NCBI RefSeq assembly: GCF_900106755.1 | Contig: NZ_FNNN01000024.1 | Coordinates: forward strand, 29,424 to 93,423 | Source of the DNA: Bacteroides faecis MAJ27 | Lineage (GTDB): Bacteria > Bacteroidota > Bacteroidia > Bacteroidales > Bacteroidaceae | Length of the DNA: 64,000 nucleotides | Direction: 5' to 3' | Shown here: piece after piece, positions 53,655-61,149 of the stretch | Numbering within the stretch: position 1 is the first letter of the stretch | How the letters are laid out: each line of letters opens with the position of its first letter | Notes under the pieces: model-generated | What the model was told of the DNA's origin: nothing | Databases searched by the model: none | Seen by the model: only the letters and a program-made list of their open reading frames with translations | Position numbers and translations under genes: made by a program

Positions 53655-53785
53655 TCCAATCCCAGTTTCAACCGTTGGAACAAAGTGTTTCATGCCTTGA
53701 AACAAGATGTTTCATGCCTTGAAACAAAGTGTTTCGTACGGTGAAACAAAGTGTTTCAAGCATTTGAAACTGCTTGAAACAACTT
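53655..53785. repeat. Dispersed repeat, copy B: tandem 22-bp units
   Basis: The block 53663-53703 is identical over 41 bases to 39434-39474. It continues as a tandem array with a 22-bp period: units ACAAAGTGTTTCATGCCTTG (53680), ACAAGATGTTTCATGCCTTG (53702), ACAAAGTGTTTCGTACGGTG (53724) and ACAAAGTGTTTCAAGCATTTG (53746), each containing a GTTTC...GAAAC inverted repeat. It fills much of the 373-base gap between the AraC and GNAT genes; no gene is present there. Confidence 0.85.
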
Positions 53786-53839
53786 ATGTCCTGATTATTC
53801 GAAGCAACAAGCCTTGATAAAGGGACGATTCATCCTTTA

Positions 53840-54337
53840 TCAAAGAGCAAGTATCCTTTGATAGGCAATACGCTCTGTTCCGTTTTTTACATAAATAATG
53901 CCGCAACGCTGAAAGCCGTGTTTCGTCAGAATGTGCTGCATGACTTTATTATCGCGGTGTGTATCCACCCGGATATTTCCGGAGTGTTCAAAGCACCAGT
54001 TCAGACAGGCATCCGATACACCTTTCCTTTTGCCGCCGGTAGCCATCCGGTGAATGACTCCGTAGGGTTCATCATTGAGCCATTCACCTTCGTAGATATG
54101 CTGATAAGTAGGATCTTCGCCCAATATAAAGCAGAAAGTCCCAAGTATCTCTCCCTGCTCGTCCGTGCAGACAAAGCTATGACCGTCTTCTATCTCCTGA
54201 CGGATGAATGATTCGGACGGATAACCGTCAATCCATTGAGTTGCATTCCCATTGGCACGCATAAAAGCACGGGCATTATCATAAATCTCCATCACCAAAG
54301 GGAGATCTTTCAGTTCGGTAAGTCTGATTTCCATCAT
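53840..54337 (-). CDS. GNAT-family N-acetyltransferase
   Basis: The protein has 165 residues. Features of the GNAT fold: 'IRLTELKDLPLVMEIYDNARAFMRANGNATQW' at the start, 'SFVCTDEQGEILGTFCFILGEDPTYQHIYEGEWLNDEPYGVIHRMATGGKRKGVSDACLNWCFEHSGNIRVDTHRDNKVMQHILTKHGFQRCGIIYV'. The acetyl-CoA loop appears as GGKRKGV, with Arg and Lys in place of the Q/R-x-x-G-x-G form, so binding may be atypical. This kind is common in Bacteroides. Nothing nearby identifies the acceptor. Confidence 0.85.
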   Translation of the reverse strand: MMEIRLTELKDLPLVMEIYDNARAFMRANGNATQWIDGYPSESFIRQEIEDGHSFVCTDEQGEILGTFCFILGEDPTYQHIYEGEWLNDEPYGVIHRMATGGKRKGVSDACLNWCFEHSGNIRVDTHRDNKVMQHILTKHGFQRCGIIYVKNGTERIAYQRILAL

Positions 54338-54378
54338 TCAGAAGTATTATTCGAAAATGAAACAAGATATAAAGAAAA

Positions 54379-55413
54379 TTATTCATTAATTGCACCGCAA
54401 CGGGGGCAAACACCTTTTTCTTTCAGCTTCTCCCCGCAATGTCCGCAACGATATTTATAGCCGATATTTCGGTGTACTTTCTTCACAAACACCCAAATAA
54501 AGAGTGCGAGGAACAAATAGCCGATATAAATATGTGTCATCAGAATAAAGAAGAAATAGCAGAAAATACAACTGGACATCAGCCCCAACAAATAAAAGAC
54601 CGCAGCTGCGGGAGTCAACTGCCGGAACAGATCATCGAGCACAGCCAAAGTGACAACCAGAAACAACCAGATGCTCAGCAAAAAGACTGAAAGAATAAAA
54701 GGAACTTTAAAGGGGGATAAAGTGGGATTGAAATAGAAATGTTCCCACGTATCCGGTACAAAAACTTGCATGGATTCGTAAATCGTCGCACTGAAAGCCA
54801 TCAGCAGACAGAGAAACAACGGATAGACACTGTCAATATCATTAAAGTAGACCAACTGCAACTGCTTCCGGCGGAAAGCACGAAACAGATAGACTCCGAC
54901 AAACAACGCGAAGATGACCATGAAATAAGAAGCATGCGTATTGCTGAAAAAATGGATTGCCTGCGAAATGCTGTCCGTAGGTACAAACGATTCTTTCAGT
55001 TCTGCTTCACGTATCCATCCCTGCTCCTCTTGTGTGTGTGCCAGCTTCACCCAGACACTGTCCACACTGTCGGCAGGATGGATGGCAAACTCGGCAACAA
55101 CCACCCGGTCTCCTTTATACAATGCAATGTATGTATCCTTTATGGGGAGACATTCCATCGTTACAGAATCGGTGATTACTTCCAGATTGGTATTCCATGT
55201 ATAATGCCGGTCATAAAGATAGTTCAGAGAGTCTTTCGTCTTCTCCGACAACTCCTCGGAAGTAAGATCGGGGCGCCTATAATGACAGGACGAAAGAAGC
55301 AGCAAACTCAACAGCAACCCCATGACAGAACAGCACAAAGCAGTACGGAGCTTTTCTCTGCCGAAAAGAAACTCCGTAAAATTCCGTATATCTCTGTCGG
55401 GGAATCGTTTCAT
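54379..55413 (-). CDS. Zinc-ribbon membrane protein of unknown function
   Basis: The protein has 344 residues from the ATG at 55413, which overlaps the U32 gene stop as ATGA; an ATG 36 bases earlier would lie within that gene. There is an N-terminal hydrophobic segment ('CCSVMGLLLSLLLLSSC', possibly a lipobox), a ~130-residue outer part with SH3-like text ('GDRVVVAEFAIHPADSVDSVWVKLAHTQEEQGWIREAEL'), four membrane segments, and at the C-terminus a zinc ribbon 'CGHCGEKLKEKGVCPRCG'. The function is not known. It is the third gene of a metA-U32 operon. Confidence 0.85.
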   Translation of the reverse strand: MKRFPDRDIRNFTEFLFGREKLRTALCCSVMGLLLSLLLLSSCHYRRPDLTSEELSEKTKDSLNYLYDRHYTWNTNLEVITDSVTMECLPIKDTYIALYKGDRVVVAEFAIHPADSVDSVWVKLAHTQEEQGWIREAELKESFVPTDSISQAIHFFSNTHASYFMVIFALFVGVYLFRAFRRKQLQLVYFNDIDSVYPLFLCLLMAFSATIYESMQVFVPDTWEHFYFNPTLSPFKVPFILSVFLLSIWLFLVVTLAVLDDLFRQLTPAAAVFYLLGLMSSCIFCYFFFILMTHIYIGYLFLALFIWVFVKKVHRNIGYKYRCGHCGEKLKEKGVCPRCGAINE

Positions 55414-57239
55414 TGTGCCGCTTTTACTTTCATTTGACAGTTCTTGCAATCGAATTCAAGACGGAAACGCTTTCCGTCATTCGACACCAGATAGTAAGGC
55501 TCCTTATAGGGCGAGCGTACTCGCTGATGGATAGGACACCAGCCCATGCTATAACGCAAACAATGTTTGCAGAACATCAGCACGGCATCTTCCACCCGTT
55601 CCTTTTCATAAGCCTCGGCTACTTGCTGCACTCCATGTTCCCGATAAAAAGAAGCGGCACGGGTATTCATCACGTTTCCTAAATAAGTGAGGGTAGTCTG
55701 CGGGAAGGCATGGGCAGTCGGCTTCCAGACAGCCAGTTCCTGACGGTAATTGATTCGCCGGGCAGCAATCAGTTTTTCTATCGCCTGACGGCGGAAGTCC
55801 GCCAATACGGAAGCAGGCAGAAACCAGTTCTCCGAAAAAGAAACTTCGATCTTTCTCGCTTCGAAGGGCGTGTTTCCTAATTTAGAAAGTTGTGTCTTCA
55901 GGTTATCTGTCTGCGGAGTACGAGCCAGTTCTTTCTCACGGGGCAGAGCAAGCGTAACGCTGTTGTCATCTTCATCCGTCAGCGTCAGAGAGAAACCGAA
56001 GTTGTTGTCTGTCAGCAGTATGCTCACAGCCATCTTCCGCTCGGCTGATTTACGGGAAAGGATACGTTCAAACTCCTGGTCGAAGTTGCGGTAGAGCTTG
56101 GTACGGGGTTTGATGCGAGGCATTTCCTGGGGATAGAGCTTGTTTCCGTCCACCCGGTTGACCCGGAATCCCTGCAAGCGTCCTTGCTCGTCAATATAGC
56201 AGACACCGTCTCCGTTATTAAATGATTTCAGTCCGGCAACAGTCAGAAAGTTGCCACGTGCTTCTTTCATTGTACCCATTTCCTCTCCCAACGATTTCGG
56301 AGTATCGAACGAAAAGATATCCTCACTACGTCCATGCAGGAAGTAATGAGTAAATCCACGGCTGAAACTCTTGTCCAACTGTGGTTTGAACTCGAAACTG
56401 CAAGTACCGGAAGAGGCACGCACATATTCCGGTCGGCGGGCAATGATGGCATCCAGCTTCTGACGATAAGCAGCTGTGACATTCTTCACATAAGACACAT
56501 CTTTCAGACGGCCCTCTATCTTGAATGATGATGCGCCGGCATCCAGCAGTTGTTCCAGTTTGTCACTCTGGTTCATATCTTTCAGAGAGAGCAAGTGCTT
56601 GTCTTTCACCATCACTTTCCCGTCCGAATCGACAAGACTGAAAGGCAGCCGACAGAACTGAGCACATTCTCCCCGGTTCGCACTGCGTCCGAAACAAGCC
56701 TGACTAACGTAACACTGACCGCTATAGCTTACACAAAGCGCACCATGTACAAATACTTCCAACGGAACTTCGGGACAGGTCTCATGTATCTTCTTTATTT
56801 CACGAATCGACAGTTCCCGCGCCAGAACCACCTGACGGAAACCTGCTTCCCAAAGGAATTTCACCTTCTCCGGTGTGCGATTGTCCATCTGTGTACTGGC
56901 ATGGAGAGGAATCGGAGGAAGATTCAGTTTCGTAATTCCCATATCCTGCACAATCAGAGCATCCACACCTATCCCATACAGGGCATGAATCATCTCTTCC
57001 GTCTCTTCCAGTTCCTCTTCTTTCAGAATCGTATTGACGGTGACATAGATACGGGCATTATACAAATGAGCATGTTTCACCAATGCTTCAATATCTTCCA
57101 GAGAATTCACAGCTGCTGCACGGGCACCAAACTTAGGTGCACCGATATACACGGCATCTGCTCCATGATTGATAGCCTCGATACCACATTCCAGATTCTT
57201 CGCCGGAGCGAGAAGTTCTATTTTACGCTGCCTGATCAT
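55410..57239 (-). CDS. U32-family peptidase-like protein
   Basis: The protein has 609 residues. N-terminal TIM-barrel with the U32 pattern: 'IELLAPAKNLECGIEAINHGADAVYIGAPKFGARAAAVNS', 'ARIYVTVNTILKEEELEETEEMIHALYGIGVDALIVQDMGI', 'LHASTQMDNRTPEKVKFLWEAGFRQVVLARELS', and the cysteine cluster 'CVSYSGQCYVSQACFGRSANRGECAQFCRLPF'. The C-terminal part has another Cys set ('CKHCLRYSMGWCPIHQR', 'FDCKNCQMKV'). Relatives (RlhA, YegQ, TrhP) act in RNA hydroxylation rather than proteolysis, so an rRNA or tRNA modification role is plausible. Overlaps metA by 4 bases (ATGA). Confidence 0.92.
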   Translation of the reverse strand: MIRQRKIELLAPAKNLECGIEAINHGADAVYIGAPKFGARAAAVNSLEDIEALVKHAHLYNARIYVTVNTILKEEELEETEEMIHALYGIGVDALIVQDMGITKLNLPPIPLHASTQMDNRTPEKVKFLWEAGFRQVVLARELSIREIKKIHETCPEVPLEVFVHGALCVSYSGQCYVSQACFGRSANRGECAQFCRLPFSLVDSDGKVMVKDKHLLSLKDMNQSDKLEQLLDAGASSFKIEGRLKDVSYVKNVTAAYRQKLDAIIARRPEYVRASSGTCSFEFKPQLDKSFSRGFTHYFLHGRSEDIFSFDTPKSLGEEMGTMKEARGNFLTVAGLKSFNNGDGVCYIDEQGRLQGFRVNRVDGNKLYPQEMPRIKPRTKLYRNFDQEFERILSRKSAERKMAVSILLTDNNFGFSLTLTDEDDNSVTLALPREKELARTPQTDNLKTQLSKLGNTPFEARKIEVSFSENWFLPASVLADFRRQAIEKLIAARRINYRQELAVWKPTAHAFPQTTLTYLGNVMNTRAASFYREHGVQQVAEAYEKERVEDAVLMFCKHCLRYSMGWCPIHQRVRSPYKEPYYLVSNDGKRFRLEFDCKNCQMKVKAAQ

Positions 57240-58153
57240 TCAATATCATTAATGTTGTAAGGTGTTTCCTGATAAACAAAGTAGTTCAGCCAGTTGGAGA
57301 ACAAGAGGTTAGCGTGAGCACGCCAACGTACCAGCGGACCTTTCTCAGGATCATCATCTACGTAATAGTTACGAGGAATTTCTATCGGCAAGCCTTTACC
57401 CAGATCCCGACGATATTCCGTATCCAAGGTATAAGGAGAATATTCAGAATGTCCGGTCACGAAGAACTCACGTCCGCCACGTGCCATAGCCATATAAACG
57501 CCCGCATCTTTCGATTCGGAAAGTAATGTCAGTTCGGGAACTTTCAGGATATCCTCCCTGCGTACTTCCGTATGACGGCTATGCGGCACATAAAAGCAAT
57601 CATCGAACCCACGGAAGATAGAATGGAAAGGCTGCAGCACCCGATGTTCAAAGATGCCGAACATTTTCTGATTTAACGGATACTTGGGCACACCATAATG
57701 ATGATACAGCCCGGCCTGTGCAGCCCAGCATATATATAAAGTAGATGTCACGTGCGTACGTGCCCAATCAAATATCTCGGTAATCTCATCCCAATAAGTC
57801 ACCTCCTCGAAGTCCATCTGTTCCACAGGAGCACCGGTGATGATCATGCCGTCGTATTTCTCGTTACGCATTTGCTCAAAGTCTGTGTAGAACGTCTGCA
57901 TATGTTCTATCGGCGTGTTCTTGGAAGTATGACTCTTGATCTTCATAAACGAGATTTCTACCTGAAGAGGCGTATTGGAGAGCAACCGCACCAAATCCGT
58001 TTCCGTTGTTATTTTCAACGGCATCAGGTTCAGAATCACAATCCGCAACGGACGAATATCCTGCTGCGTAGCACGCGAAGTATCAATTACGAAAATATTC
58101 TCTTCCTTCAATAATTCTATTGCAGGGAGCTTATCGGGTAAATTTAAAGGCAT
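57236..58153 (-). CDS. metA: Homoserine O-acetyltransferase (MetA family)
   Basis: The protein has 305 residues. The catalytic Cys142 is in 'YICWAAQAGLYHHYGVPKYPL', His235 and Glu237 in 'VTGHSEYSP'. Residue 111 is Glu ('TGAPVEQM'). In this family Glu111 gives acetyl-CoA use, and Gly there gives succinyl-CoA use, so this MetA should make O-acetylhomoserine, despite the usual 'succinyltransferase' name. That is the substrate of MetY at 19383. It is first in an overlapping three-gene unit with U32 and a zinc-ribbon protein. Confidence 0.95.
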   Translation of the reverse strand: MPLNLPDKLPAIELLKEENIFVIDTSRATQQDIRPLRIVILNLMPLKITTETDLVRLLSNTPLQVEISFMKIKSHTSKNTPIEHMQTFYTDFEQMRNEKYDGMIITGAPVEQMDFEEVTYWDEITEIFDWARTHVTSTLYICWAAQAGLYHHYGVPKYPLNQKMFGIFEHRVLQPFHSIFRGFDDCFYVPHSRHTEVRREDILKVPELTLLSESKDAGVYMAMARGGREFFVTGHSEYSPYTLDTEYRRDLGKGLPIEIPRNYYVDDDPEKGPLVRWRAHANLLFSNWLNYFVYQETPYNINDIE

Positions 58154-58287
58154 AATCGCTATATATTAGTAATTTGGCTGCAAAAATACGAAAAATATAG
58201 CATATATCAGGGAGGTTGCTTATTTAGAAGACGTACAAATTAAGTCAATTTAATCAAAGAAGCATACCAAGTAATGAATAAAAGCTT

Positions 58288-58295
58288 TATTTTTG
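58288..58295 (+). promoter_or_regulatory. -7 box that sets the ferredoxin start
   Basis: TATTTTTG at 58288-58295. An in-frame ATG at 58274 lies upstream of it, so it cannot be the start of this transcript; translation begins at the ATG at 58334. Confidence 0.55.
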
Positions 58296-58333
58296 CCGAA
58301 CGAATTAGTACTAATAATTTAAATCTTAAAAAA

Positions 58334-58504
58334 ATGGCTTACGTAATTAGTGACGATTGTATTGCTTGCGGAACTTGTATTGACGAGTGTCCTGTAGAAG
58401 CTATCTCTGAAGGTGATATCTATTCTATCAACCCGGATGTATGTACTGACTGTGGAACTTGCGCAGACGTTTGCCCGTCTGAAGCTATTCACCCGGCTGA
58501 ATAA
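58334..58504 (+). CDS. 2[4Fe-4S] ferredoxin
   Basis: The protein has 56 residues from the ATG at 58334. Two classic clusters are seen: 'CIACGTCIDECP' and 'CTDCGTCADVCP', each CxxCxxCxxxCP. It is a small low-potential bacterial ferredoxin of clostridial type, carrying electrons for anaerobic enzymes such as pyruvate:ferredoxin oxidoreductase. A 20-residue N-terminal extension from an upstream ATG is excluded by the promoter. A strong terminator follows, so it is a single-gene unit. Confidence 0.97.
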   Translation: MAYVISDDCIACGTCIDECPVEAISEGDIYSINPDVCTDCGTCADVCPSEAIHPAE

Positions 58505-58524
58505 TACAATCTACAAAAGAGTAT

Positions 58525-58556
58525 AGGCTGCTTTCTATGGAAGCAGCCTTTTTTAT
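58525..58556 (+). terminator. Ferredoxin terminator
   Basis: The perfect stem AGGCTGCTT/AAGCAGCCT (58525-58533 with 58541-58549), 7-base loop, then a T6 run. Confidence 0.9.
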
Positions 58557-58596
58557 TTTATTCCTTCTTCGGACAAAAGGAAAAACACATAAAAAA

Positions 58597-58634
58597 ACGG
58601 CAGACTATTTCCTGAAAAGAAAAAAGTCTACCGT
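58597..58634 (-). terminator. Terminator of the aminotransferase gene
   Basis: ACGGCAGACT (58597-58606) pairs with AGTCTACCGT (58625-58634) with one mismatch. On the minus strand a T7 run follows (plus-strand A run at 58590-58597). It lies just after the stop at 58654. Confidence 0.7.
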
Positions 58635-58653
58635 TCTTATTATATAAGATTGC

Positions 58654-59847
58654 TTACTTCAATTTAGCCAATGCTTCTTTGATTCGGCGAATAGCTTCTG
58701 CAATATTTTCATCGCTTGTAGCATAGCTCATACGAATGCATTCGGGAGCACCAAAAGAAGCGCCGCCTACACAAGCTACATGAGCTTCTTCGAGCAGATA
58801 CATCGCCAGGTCATCCGAATCTTCAATCTTACGTTCACCATTACTCTTTCCGAAGAAGTAGCTACATTTCGGGAACAGATAGAAAGCACCCTGCGGTACG
58901 TTCACCTCGAATCCCGGAACCTCTTTCGCCAACTTCACAATCAGGTCGCGACGACGTTCAAATGCTTTCTGCATTTCTTTCACCGGTTCCTGTGTACCTG
59001 TATATGCAGCTTCAGCAGCTTTCTGAGATACAGAACAAGGACCCGAAGTGTACTGACCCTGCAACTTATTGCAAGCTTTCACAATCCATTCCGGACCGGC
59101 GATAAAACCAATTCTCCATCCAGTCATGGCATACGCCTTAGATACACCGTTCACAATCACTGTACGTTCCTTCATTTCCGGGAACTGAGCGATACTTTGA
59201 TGTGCACCGATATAATTAATATGTTCGTAAATTTCGTCGGCAATAACCACTACTTGCGGATACTTGGCCAATACGGCTGCCAATCCTGCCAGTTCTTCTT
59301 TACTATACACCGAACCTGTCGGGTTAGACGGAGAACAAAGAATCAAAGCTTTGGTTTTCGGAGTAATAGCAGCTTCCAGTTGTTCCGGAGTAATCTTGAA
59401 ATCTTGTTCAATGCCGGCAGAAACGATAACAGGAGTACCTTCTGCCATCTTCACCATTTCCGGATAGCTTACCCAGTAAGGGGCCGGTACAATCACTTCA
59501 TCACCCGGATTTACCAAAACCAGGATAGTATTGCAAACAGATTGTTTGGCACCATTCGCACAAGAAATCTGAGCGGCAGTATATTCAAGACCGTTCTCTT
59601 TTTTCAGCTTCTCAACAATCGCATTGCGTAAAGCCGGATAACCCGGTACCGGAGAGTAGCGAGAAAAGTTATCATCAATGGCTTTCTTCGCAGCTTCTTT
59701 GATGTGGTCAGGAGTATTGAAATCCGGTTCTCCTACACTTAGGTTAATAACATCAACACCCTGCGCTTTGAGTTCATTGCTCTTTTGCGACATGGCAAGT
59801 GTCGCCGATGGCGACAAGCTGTTCAAACGGTCTGATAATTGATTCAT
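58654..59847 (-). CDS. aspC: Aspartate aminotransferase (class I/II PLP)
   Basis: The protein has 397 residues. The signatures include 'VDVINLSVGEPDFNTPDHIKEAAKKAIDD', the cofactor-binding 'CANGAKQSVCNTILVLVNPGDEVIVPAPYWVSYPEMV', 'LILCSPSNPTGSVYSKEEL', 'VVIADEIYEHINY' and the PLP Lys in 'IVNGVSKAYAMTGWRIGFIAGP', with the C-terminal Arg in 'CIRMSYATSDE'. It belongs to the aspartate/prephenate aminotransferase type I-gamma group. It transfers amino groups between glutamate and oxaloacetate, supplying aspartate to the thr/met pathway in this window. Single gene with its own terminator. Confidence 0.95.
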   Translation of the reverse strand: MNQLSDRLNSLSPSATLAMSQKSNELKAQGVDVINLSVGEPDFNTPDHIKEAAKKAIDDNFSRYSPVPGYPALRNAIVEKLKKENGLEYTAAQISCANGAKQSVCNTILVLVNPGDEVIVPAPYWVSYPEMVKMAEGTPVIVSAGIEQDFKITPEQLEAAITPKTKALILCSPSNPTGSVYSKEELAGLAAVLAKYPQVVVIADEIYEHINYIGAHQSIAQFPEMKERTVIVNGVSKAYAMTGWRIGFIAGPEWIVKACNKLQGQYTSGPCSVSQKAAEAAYTGTQEPVKEMQKAFERRRDLIVKLAKEVPGFEVNVPQGAFYLFPKCSYFFGKSNGERKIEDSDDLAMYLLEEAHVACVGGASFGAPECIRMSYATSDENIAEAIRRIKEALAKLK

Positions 59848-59929
59848 TTTGTATCTATTTTATTGTTGTTGAGTGAAAATCGTTGCAAAATAAGCGATAA
59901 TATTCGATATATAAAAACAAAATGGCATT

Positions 59930-61144
59930 TTACTTATTAAAATGTAAAGTATGTCCCATTCTTTCCTTCTTTGTTCTCAAGTATCGCTCATTGTAGGGGT
60001 TAGGAACTGTTTCAACAGGTACATTTTCCACAATCTCCAATCCATAGGCTTCGAGTCCTACACGTTTCACCGGATTATTTGTCAAAAGTTTCATTTTATG
60101 CACTCCCAGTTCACGAAGAATCTGAGCTCCTACTCCATAGTCACGCTCATCCGCCAGATGTCCCAGGCAAACATTGGCATCCACAGTATCCATTCCGTCT
60201 TCCTGAAGTTTATATGCTTTCATTTTCTCCATCAAGCCGATACCACGACCTTCCTGATTCAGATAAACAACCACACCTTTTCCCGCTGCATCTATCATTT
60301 CCATCGCTTTATGCAACTGTTCGCCACAGTCACAGCGTCTGGAACCAAAGATATCACCGGTAGCACAAGAAGAATGCACACGCACCAAGATCGGTTCGTC
60401 CTCATTCCAAGTTCCCTTGAATAAAGCAACATGTTCCAAACCATTTGATTTCTGACGGAAAGGAATCAGACGGAACATACCATGTTCGGTCGGCATATTT
60501 ACCTCAACACCTTTTTCTACAATCGATTCCTGTTTCAAACGATAAGCAATCAAATCATGAATGGAAATCAGTTTCAATCCATGTTCATCAGCCATTGCAC
60601 GAAGTTCCGGCAGACGTGCCATTGTACCGTCATCGCTCATTATTTCCATCAAAGCACCTGCGGGGTAAAGTCCGGCAAGACGTGCCATGTCAATGGTAGC
60701 TTCCGTATGTCCGGCACGACGAAGCACTCCTTTTTCCTGTGCATACAACGGATTGATATGTCCGGGACGTCCAAAAGTGGCCGGTGTAGAAGCCGGGTCA
60801 GCCAATGCCAGGATAGTGGCAGCACGATCGGAAGCAGAAACTCCGGTACTGCAACCTTCCAGCTTATCGATTGTCACCGTAAAAGGAGTACCCAATACAG
60901 AAGTATTATCACTGACCTGATGCGGCAAATCCAGTTCTTTACAACGAGACACAGTGACAGGAGCACAAAGTACACCACGTGCATGTTTCAACATGAAATT
61001 AACTTTCTCAGGAGTTATCTTTTCGGCAGCTATGATTAAATCACCCTCATTCTCACGATCTTCATCATCCACTACAATGACAAACTTGCCTTCTTTGAAA
61101 TCAGCAATCGCATCTTCTATTCTATCCATTTTAATCTCTTCCAT
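59930..61144 (-). CDS. ribBA: Bifunctional RibBA riboflavin biosynthesis enzyme
   Basis: The protein has 404 residues. The N-terminal half is DHBP synthase ('VIVVDDEDRENEGDLIIAAEKITPEKVNFMLKHARGVLCAPV', 'GRPGHINPLYAQEKGVLRRAGHTEATIDMARLAGLYPAGALMEI'). The C-terminal half, from about residue 205, is GTP cyclohydrolase II with the zinc Cys residues in 'VRVHSSCATGDIFGSRRCDCGEQLHKAM' and 'NQEGRGIGLMEKMKAYKLQEDGMDT'. It catalyses the two entry steps of riboflavin synthesis. It follows the permease gene by 5 bases on the minus strand, so the two are co-transcribed. No FMN riboswitch is visible. Confidence 0.97.
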   Translation of the reverse strand: MEEIKMDRIEDAIADFKEGKFVIVVDDEDRENEGDLIIAAEKITPEKVNFMLKHARGVLCAPVTVSRCKELDLPHQVSDNTSVLGTPFTVTIDKLEGCSTGVSASDRAATILALADPASTPATFGRPGHINPLYAQEKGVLRRAGHTEATIDMARLAGLYPAGALMEIMSDDGTMARLPELRAMADEHGLKLISIHDLIAYRLKQESIVEKGVEVNMPTEHGMFRLIPFRQKSNGLEHVALFKGTWNEDEPILVRVHSSCATGDIFGSRRCDCGEQLHKAMEMIDAAGKGVVVYLNQEGRGIGLMEKMKAYKLQEDGMDTVDANVCLGHLADERDYGVGAQILRELGVHKMKLLTNNPVKRVGLEAYGLEIVENVPVETVPNPYNERYLRTKKERMGHTLHFNK

Positions 61145-61149
61145 AACAC

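Noticed and set aside
53655..53785. Possible CRISPR array
   Set aside because: The 22-bp units are contiguous without unique spacers, and no cas genes are nearby; it is a tandem repeat.
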